A stretch of DNA of 10,421 bases, taken from the NCBI GenBank assembly GCA_910586875.1, contig CAJUJI010000104.1:1-10421 (forward strand). The letters are read 5' to 3'. The notes under the pieces were generated by a model. That model saw nothing but the letters and a program-made list of their open reading frames with translations. It was not told where the DNA came from and did not search any database. Source of the stretch: an uncultured Anaerotruncus sp. GTDB taxonomy: Bacteria > Bacillota > Clostridia > Oscillospirales > Ruminococcaceae. Numbering within the stretch: position 1 is the first letter of the stretch; each line of letters opens with the position of its first letter. Shown here piece by piece: positions 7,401 through 10,421 of the stretch. Made by a program: the position numbers and the translations under genes.

Positions 7401-8015
7401 GATGAGCGAGGCAGCGATATTCAGGACAATACCCGTGTGCAGATTGCAGCGATTGTAAATAGCCGGCGGCTGAAAACGACCCGTAGCGGCGAAATGATGG
7501 CCTATGTGCAGTTGGAGGATACCAGCGGCGGTATTGAAATGATGGTATTTCCCAAAACGTTGACCTCCTATTCTACAAAGTTGACCGAAGGGGCTGTGCT
7601 ACTGATCAAGGGGCGCGTTTCTATGCGGGAGGATGAAAGCGCAAAGTTGATTGCAGAGGGAATTTATACCCCAGAGGAGTACGAGCAGATGGGCGGGAAA
7701 TTGCCGGAACCAGAGCAAAAACCTCCTAGAGCGCGACAGCAGGATCAAACACAGAGAAAATCCGAGCCGCGTAAAAACGCAGGGCTTTATCTGCGGATTG
7801 AAAGCTGTGAAGCTCCAGTGTTTGATCAGGTAAAAAATTTACTGTCAATTTTCAATTCCGATAATTACCGTGACCCTATCGAGCCGGTCTACTTCTATTT
7901 TCAGGATACCAAAAAATATAATCTTGCATCTCGCAGCTTTTGGGTATTGTATCATGCGGTACTGGAGCAGGAATTGGTTAAGCTATTGGGGACAGAAAAT
8001 GTGGTTTATCGCTGA
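4500..8015 (+). CDS. dnaE: DNA polymerase III subunit alpha (DnaE)
   Basis: A C-family replicative DNA polymerase of 1171 residues, full length for DnaE. The domain order is complete. The N-terminal PHP domain carries what appears to be a full metal-ligand set: His8, His10, Asp17, His42, Glu67, His88, Cys138, Asp205 and His207. The palm has PGRGSGAGS and the catalytic Asp397 and Asp399 in MPDFDVDF, with Asp550 in KMDFLGL as the third acid. SLYRPGPM (about 627) and VYQEQVM (about 668) are finger motifs, and KSHAAAYAFVAYQTAYLK follows near 741. QITLF at 901-905 fits a sliding-clamp-binding motif, and an OB fold starts near 980. A Pro/Gln/Arg-rich linker then leads to a C-terminal domain of about 95 residues. 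The ATG at 4500 has AGGGGGA 7 bases upstream; an ATG at 4496 leads to an out-of-frame stop. Firmicutes usually also have PolC, so this may be the lagging-strand/primer-extending enzyme (inference). Confidence 0.97.
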   Translation: MSDFAHLHVHTEYSLLDGACRIERLIERVKELGQTSVAITDHGVMYGVIDFYKCAKKNGVRPIIGCEVYVAPRTRFDKQHKIDSSPYHLVLLCKNNTGYQNLIKMVSAGFVEGFYSKPRIDHDLLEQHHEGLICLSACLAGELPRYLAQGDYERAKETALWYQSLFGEDYYIEIQDHGIPLQRQVLPDLVRLSQETGIGLVATNDAHYIEKEDSRMQNVLICIQTNTTVDQPGSLEFETEEFYIKSRDEMEALFGAYPGALDNTLKIAQQCNVEFEFGKTKLPLFIAPNGEDNTAYFTRLCYEGLHRYYGEQPETSVVERLEYELGIITRMGYVDYYLIVFDFINYAKSVGIPVGPGRGSGAGSLAAYCIGITSIDPIRYNLLFERFLNPERVSMPDFDVDFCYERRQEVIDYVVRKYGADHVAQIITFGTMAARASIRDVGRVLGISYQEVDSVAKQVPNELKMTLDKALQVSHDLKQLYEGSAQIKQLLDMARKIEGMPRHASTHAAGVVITRDPVDSYVPLYKNEETMAVTQFTMTTLEELGLLKMDFLGLRTLTVISYADKEVRKSNPGYDSSRLPLDDPDTFAMLTKGQCVGVFQFESAGMRSVIAQLRPTSIEDLIAVISLYRPGPMESIPTYIRNRHNPSLVTYKHPLLKPILDVTYGCIVYQEQVMQICRSMGGYSYGQADLVRRAMSKKKHDVMEKERAVFIEGAQKNGVPVAIATQVFDEMSSFASYAFNKSHAAAYAFVAYQTAYLKCHYPKEFMAALLTSVLDNTDKVIEYISECTRIGIKVLPPDVNISGEGFTVSGSEIRFGLLAVKNIGRGFIRELINEREAGPFTSFSDFCERMYGKEMNKRALESLIKSGALDCVCGNRHQMLMGYETIIDDIDAANKRNISGQITLFDNPQVYTKSEYTLPDVEEFDPSQLLAYEKETTGLYISGHPMARFAKMIEKFQCTLIADLISSDERGSDIQDNTRVQIAAIVNSRRLKTTRSGEMMAYVQLEDTSGGIEMMVFPKTLTSYSTKLTEGAVLLIKGRVSMREDESAKLIAEGIYTPEEYEQMGGKLPEPEQKPPRARQQDQTQRKSEPRKNAGLYLRIESCEAPVFDQVKNLLSIFNSDNYRDPIEPVYFYFQDTKKYNLASRSFWVLYHAVLEQELVKLLGTENVVYR

Positions 8016-8095
8016 ATCGGTGGTGTGTGGACTGTATCTGCATGAAACCATCGGAATAATCAACGAGAAACCGCTGAAAATGTTTGATTTTACAG

Positions 8096-8116
8096 GGAAA
8101 TCCTACAATAATTTCC
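8096..8116. repeat. Short inverted repeat just upstream of the pfkA promoter
   Basis: GGAAAT (8096-8101) and ATTTCC (8111-8116) form a 6-bp inverted repeat with a 9-base spacer, followed by TTTC. It lies 8 bases before the -35 box of pfkA. It could be a weak terminator for the dnaE transcript or an operator; the stem is short and AT-rich, so the call is tentative. Confidence 0.3.
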
Positions 8117-8124
8117 TTTCCGTC

Positions 8125-8153
8125 TTGAACAAGTTTACAGAATCAAGTATAAT
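8125..8153 (+). promoter_or_regulatory. SigA-type promoter for pfkA
   Basis: A -35 box TTGAAC (8125-8130) and a perfect -10 box TATAAT (8148-8153) are separated by 17 bases, the ideal housekeeping spacing. Transcription should begin near 8160, giving a leader of about 40 bases that contains the TTAGGAGGT ribosome binding site (8184-8192) before the ATG at 8202. pfkA can therefore be expressed apart from the dnaE array. Confidence 0.8.
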
Positions 8154-8201
8154 ATAGGCAAATTGGATCATGCAATAAAGTAATTAGGAGGTCGCAAGGA
8201 T

Positions 8202-9191
8202 ATGGCGAATGCGCAAAAAGCGATTGGCGTTTTGACAAGCGGAGGTGACGCGCCCGGCATGAATGCGGTTGTTCGCTCGGTAGTTCGTAGCGCACTGAAT
8301 CGGAACATGCGGGTACTCGGCATTAAACGTGGATATTCCGGATTATTGCACAAGGATGTTATGGAAATGAATCTGCGCAGTGTGAGTGATACACTCCAGC
8401 GCGGTGGCACTGTACTATATACCGCACGATGCCCTGAATTTTGTGATGATGCAGGTGTAGAGAAGGGGCGCCAGGCTTGCACAGAACTGGGGATTGATGG
8501 ATTGGTTGTCATCGGCGGTGATGGCTCCTTCCGTGGTGCGCGTGACCTTTCTCTCAAGGGGATTCCTTGTATTGGTATTCCCGCAACCATCGATAATGAT
8601 ATTGCGTCCAGCAATTATACCATTGGCTTTGATACCGCTTTGAATACGGTTATGGAGATGGTGGATAAACTGCGTGATACCTCCCAATCGCACGACCGCT
8701 GCTCGCTGGTTGAGGTTATGGGACGCCATTGCGGCGATATTGCGCTGTATGCAGGGATTGCTTGCGGTGCGGTTGCAATTCTGGTACCCGAAGTTCCGTT
8801 TACCATCGATGCGATTGTAGAAAAGATGAACCGGACCCTTGGCACTGGTAAAAAACACTTTATCATTGTTGTAGCTGAGGGTGTTACCAATTCCAACGGA
8901 ATTGGTTCGGTGCATGATATTGCGCGTGAAATCCAGGCACGTACCGGTGTAGAATCTCGTGCAACCGTTTTGGGTCATGTGCAACGCGGTGGTGTTCCGA
9001 CAGCTCGTGAGCGTGTGCTAGCAAGTGAGATGGGCTATCATGCGGTGGAACTGTTGGAGAAGGGAATCGGTAACCGAGTTGTGGTCAGCCGTGAAAATCA
9101 GATTGTCGATTTGGATATTTTGGAAGCGTTAAATATGAAGCGCATCTTTAACCAGCATCTTTATGATGTTGCAGACGCAATTTCTATCTAA
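8202..9191 (+). CDS. pfkA: ATP-dependent 6-phosphofructokinase
   Basis: Phosphorylates fructose 6-phosphate to fructose 1,6-bisphosphate, the committed step of glycolysis, in the cytoplasm as a tetramer. The 329 residues show GVLTSGGDAPGMN (9-21), the nucleotide site GGDGS (105-109), PATIDND with catalytic Asp131, the substrate arginines Arg166 and Arg175 (SHDRCS, VMGRHCGD), and GHVQRGG near residue 262. Gly108, in the place of E. coli Gly104, indicates ATP rather than pyrophosphate use. Position 128, equivalent to Gly124, is Ala, whereas PPi enzymes have Lys. Effector-site arginines equivalent to E. coli 21, 25 and 154 are kept (Arg25, Arg29, Arg158), and so is the Lys213 equivalent (Lys217). 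By my hand alignment, however, the Glu187 equivalent is Val191 and the Lys/Arg211 equivalent is Thr215, so allosteric control is probably altered. Start ATG 8202 has AGGAGG about 10 bases upstream. pyk, a frequent partner, does not follow. Confidence 0.96.
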   Translation: MANAQKAIGVLTSGGDAPGMNAVVRSVVRSALNRNMRVLGIKRGYSGLLHKDVMEMNLRSVSDTLQRGGTVLYTARCPEFCDDAGVEKGRQACTELGIDGLVVIGGDGSFRGARDLSLKGIPCIGIPATIDNDIASSNYTIGFDTALNTVMEMVDKLRDTSQSHDRCSLVEVMGRHCGDIALYAGIACGAVAILVPEVPFTIDAIVEKMNRTLGTGKKHFIIVVAEGVTNSNGIGSVHDIAREIQARTGVESRATVLGHVQRGGVPTARERVLASEMGYHAVELLEKGIGNRVVVSRENQIVDLDILEALNMKRIFNQHLYDVADAISI

Positions 9192-9228
9192 CATTCTTTT
9201 ATGCAACAACGCACATAGCAATTTTTGT

Positions 9229-9247
9229 CCGCCTTTTTAAAGGGCGG
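9229..9247. repeat. GC-rich hairpin after pfkA without a clear U-tract
   Basis: CCGCC (9229-9233) and GGCGG (9243-9247) form a perfect stem that can extend through T/A pairs over the intervening TTTTTAAAG. No T-run follows on either strand, so it is not a standard intrinsic terminator. It lies 37 bases after the pfkA stop and may act as a 3'-end stabilising hairpin ahead of the true terminator. Confidence 0.4.
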
Positions 9248-9275
9248 TAGGGTAGGGGCATTACTTCTGCCATAG

Positions 9276-9310
9276 AAAAAAGCAAGCTCTTTTAAAAGGG
9301 CTTGCTTTTT
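9276..9310. terminator. Bidirectional intrinsic terminator shared by pfkA and the opposing reductase gene
   Basis: The arms AAAAAGCAAGC (9277-9287) and GCTTGCTTTTT (9300-9310) pair perfectly, with the stem extended inward by TCTT/AAGG including one wobble pair and a loop of about four bases. The T-run at 9306-9310 serves + transcripts from pfkA. The A-run at 9276-9281 becomes a U-tract for - transcripts from the reductase, whose stop is at 9331. It is centred in the convergent gap. Confidence 0.9.
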
Positions 9311-9330
9311 ATAGAATGTGCATTTTTTCT

Positions 9331-10065
9331 CTAAATAACGAATCCACCATTTGGGCTGATTACCTGCCCAGTGATAAAATCCGCCTGTGCAGATGCAAGA
9401 AACACCAATAAGTTTGCCACATCTTCCGGCTTTCCAAGCGTTTCTAGCGGTGTTTCCTCACGTAGTGCAGCCAAATCTTCTGCTGTCAAATTGCAGTTCA
9501 TTTCGGTTTCGATTACCCCAGGTGCAACACAATTTACCTGAATATGGCTGGGGCCCAGTTCCTTTGCAAGCGCTTTGGTTAGCCCAATTACAGCTGCTTT
9601 AGATGCAGAGTAGGCAACCTCACAGGAGGCGCCCACCATCCCCCAGATAGATGAAAGATTGATTATTTTTCCAGCTTTCCGATGGAGCATCTGTGGCAAA
9701 ACCGCCTGACAGGTGTAAAATATTCCGTCTATATTGACTGCGAACATCTGCCGCCATTGCTCTGGCGTAATATCGCTGAAAAGTTGCTGCTGTGCAATCG
9801 CTGCATTGTTGATTAGTACGTCAATCTGTCCAAATTCTTGTGTTGCGTTTTCAATCGCAGCGGTAATCTGTGCAGAATTGCTGACGTCCGCACAGAACCG
9901 TGTCGCCCTAGCACCTTGTGCAGATAGCTGTTCAATAAGCTCCTGTGCCAACCTATGATTTTGACGGTAGTTGACAGCGACCTGGTAACCTGCCTGTGCA
10001 AAAGCACAGGCTGCTGCCCGTCCAATTCCGCGGGATGCACCGGTAATAAATACGGTTTTTGGCAT
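9331..10065 (-). CDS. Short-chain dehydrogenase/reductase, FabG-like; probable EF-P 5-aminopentanone reductase (YmfI type)
   Basis: A 244-residue classical SDR with a Rossmann fold and expected NADP(H) dependence. The cofactor loop is TGASRGIG (8-15). NNAA at 86-89 stands where NNAG is usual. The catalytic tetrad is intact: Asn111, Ser139, Tyr152 and Lys156. The stretch SSIWGMVGASCEV (138-150), with VNCVAPGVIETEMN and the C-terminal ITGQVISPNGGFVI, resembles from memory the YmfI group, which in Bacillus reduces the 5-aminopentanone group on elongation factor P, more than true FabG of fatty-acid synthesis. Simple annotation pipelines would call it 3-oxoacyl-ACP reductase. The ATG at 10065 follows AAGGAG by 7 bases. 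It lies 49 bases downstream of ireB, with a terminator in between, and not among fab genes, which also argues against a dedicated fatty-acid role. SDR membership is certain; the EF-P substrate is an inference. Confidence 0.85.
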   Translation of the reverse strand: MPKTVFITGASRGIGRAAACAFAQAGYQVAVNYRQNHRLAQELIEQLSAQGARATRFCADVSNSAQITAAIENATQEFGQIDVLINNAAIAQQQLFSDITPEQWRQMFAVNIDGIFYTCQAVLPQMLHRKAGKIINLSSIWGMVGASCEVAYSASKAAVIGLTKALAKELGPSHIQVNCVAPGVIETEMNCNLTAEDLAALREETPLETLGKPEDVANLLVFLASAQADFITGQVISPNGGFVI

Positions 10066-10080
10066 AAAAATTCTCCTTAC

Positions 10081-10109
10081 AAAAAGATACTCCCGCCATC
10101 TGGCAGGAG
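10081..10109 (-). terminator. Intrinsic terminator / possible attenuator between ireB and the reductase gene
   Basis: Read on the - strand, CTCCTGCC (10109-10102), a 4-base loop AGAT and GGCGGGAG (10097-10090) form an 8-bp stem. It pairs fully in RNA with one U-G wobble; on the + strand the same position is a C/A mismatch, so the element favours the - direction. It is followed by TATCTTTTTG (10089-10080). The U-run ends only 2 bases before the reductase AAGGAG site (10078-10073). It probably ends most ireB transcripts or limits readthrough. Confidence 0.75.
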
Positions 10110-10114
10110 CATGT

Positions 10115-10360
10115 TCAGTCGTTTAAGTAATTCTTCACCATCGCCTGTAATAGTTCATCTCGGTCGATTTTGCGGATCAGGCTGCGGGCGTTATTATGGG
10201 TAGTAATATAGGTAGGGTCCTCCGACAGAATGTAACCCACGATTTGGTTGATGGGATTGTATCCCTTTTGACGCAACGCATCATAAACGGCGGTTAGAAT
10301 CTCTTTCAACTGCTTTTCTTTGTCCTCATAGATCGAGAACGAAATGGTTGGCTCGTGCAT
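10115..10360 (-). CDS. ireB: IreB family regulatory phosphoprotein (UPF0297, YrzL)
   Basis: A small cytoplasmic protein of 81 residues, the usual family size. In Enterococcus faecalis IreB is a substrate of the PASTA kinase IreK and negatively influences cephalosporin resistance. The diagnostic segment is VYDALRQKGYNPINQIVGYILSEDPTYI (25-52), followed by NNARSLIRKIDRDELLQAMVKNYL (56-79). Thr5 aligns with one of the N-terminal threonines phosphorylated in E. faecalis (Thr7 by my alignment); the other seems absent here. The ATG at 10360 has a strong AGAGGTGAT site just upstream. In many Firmicutes ireB is followed by the Holliday-junction resolvase gene ruvX (yrrK) and a DUF1292 gene; here the next gene is an SDR reductase after a terminator. 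An alaS gene often precedes ireB and could lie beyond the right edge, but that is not visible. Confidence 0.95.
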   Translation of the reverse strand: MHEPTISFSIYEDKEKQLKEILTAVYDALRQKGYNPINQIVGYILSEDPTYITTHNNARSLIRKIDRDELLQAMVKNYLND

Positions 10361-10389
10361 TACATCACCTCTTTTAATAATATGATTTT

Positions 10390-10418
10390 ATTTTACAACA
10401 AAATCCGTCAGATAGCAA
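10390..10418 (-). promoter_or_regulatory. Candidate SigA-type promoter for ireB
   Basis: On the - strand a -35-like TTGCTA (10418-10413) is followed after 17 bases by TAAAAT (10395-10390), a 5/6 match to the -10 box. Transcription would start near 10383, leaving a leader of about 23 bases that contains the AGAGGTGAT ribosome binding site. The -35 match is only 4/6, so the call is moderate. Confidence 0.5.
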
Positions 10419-10421
10419 GCC

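Noticed and set aside
7870..8157. Open frame running from the dnaE end into the pfkA leader
   Set aside because: Most of it is out of frame over the DnaE C-terminal domain, its end overlaps the pfkA promoter, and no ribosome binding site or known motif is seen.
8415..8984. 189-codon open frame antisense to pfkA
   Set aside because: It is the opposite strand of a highly conserved phosphofructokinase and shows no motifs of its own.
1..10421. Search for tRNA, rRNA, CRISPR arrays, transposase genes and phage attachment sites
   Set aside because: Nothing resembling these was seen by eye on either strand; all sizeable stretches are occupied by housekeeping genes.

Overview
The window looks like a chromosomal core-gene region of a Gram-positive Firmicute, most likely a mid-GC member of class Clostridia (Oscillospiraceae/Ruminococcaceae-like). 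The reasons are the rapZ-whiA pair, an IreB (UPF0297) gene, strong AGGAGG-type ribosome binding sites, a SigA-type promoter and U-tailed intrinsic terminators. The lineage is inferred from gene content and protein sequence; no search was run.

Left block (1-8015, all +): the tail or whole of an unrecognised 108-residue protein is followed by a tight array of ROK glucokinase, murB, rapZ, whiA, a YbjQ/UPF0145 protein and dnaE. After the first gene the gaps are only 37, 12, 3, 29 and 13 bases, and I see no terminator inside the array, so it is probably one transcription unit. It combines sugar phosphorylation, peptidoglycan precursor synthesis, a nucleotide-binding regulator, a sporulation/division-type DNA-binding protein and the replicative polymerase. 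A perfect 9-bp inverted repeat lies just before the glucokinase gene.

Middle block (8016-9330): a 186-base gap carries a convincing SigA promoter (TTGAAC, 17 bases, TATAAT) and a strong ribosome binding site for pfkA, the 6-phosphofructokinase. pfkA ends in a convergent 139-base gap with a strong bidirectional terminator shared with the gene opposite.

Right block (9331-10421, all -): ireB, with its own promoter, is followed after 49 bases by a short-chain dehydrogenase/reductase. The reductase is FabG-like but carries the SIWGxVGASCEV segment that I associate with the EF-P 5-aminopentanone reductase (YmfI) type. An intrinsic terminator sits between the two genes, almost touching the reductase ribosome binding site.

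Taken together this is an ordinary housekeeping region. I see no mobile element, CRISPR array, RNA gene or clear undescribed system. The points most worth a second look are the altered allosteric site of PfkA, the terminator placed as a possible attenuator before the reductase, the missing yvcK between rapZ and whiA, the YbjQ-family gene inserted before dnaE, the inverted repeat before glk, and the unrecognised first ORF.
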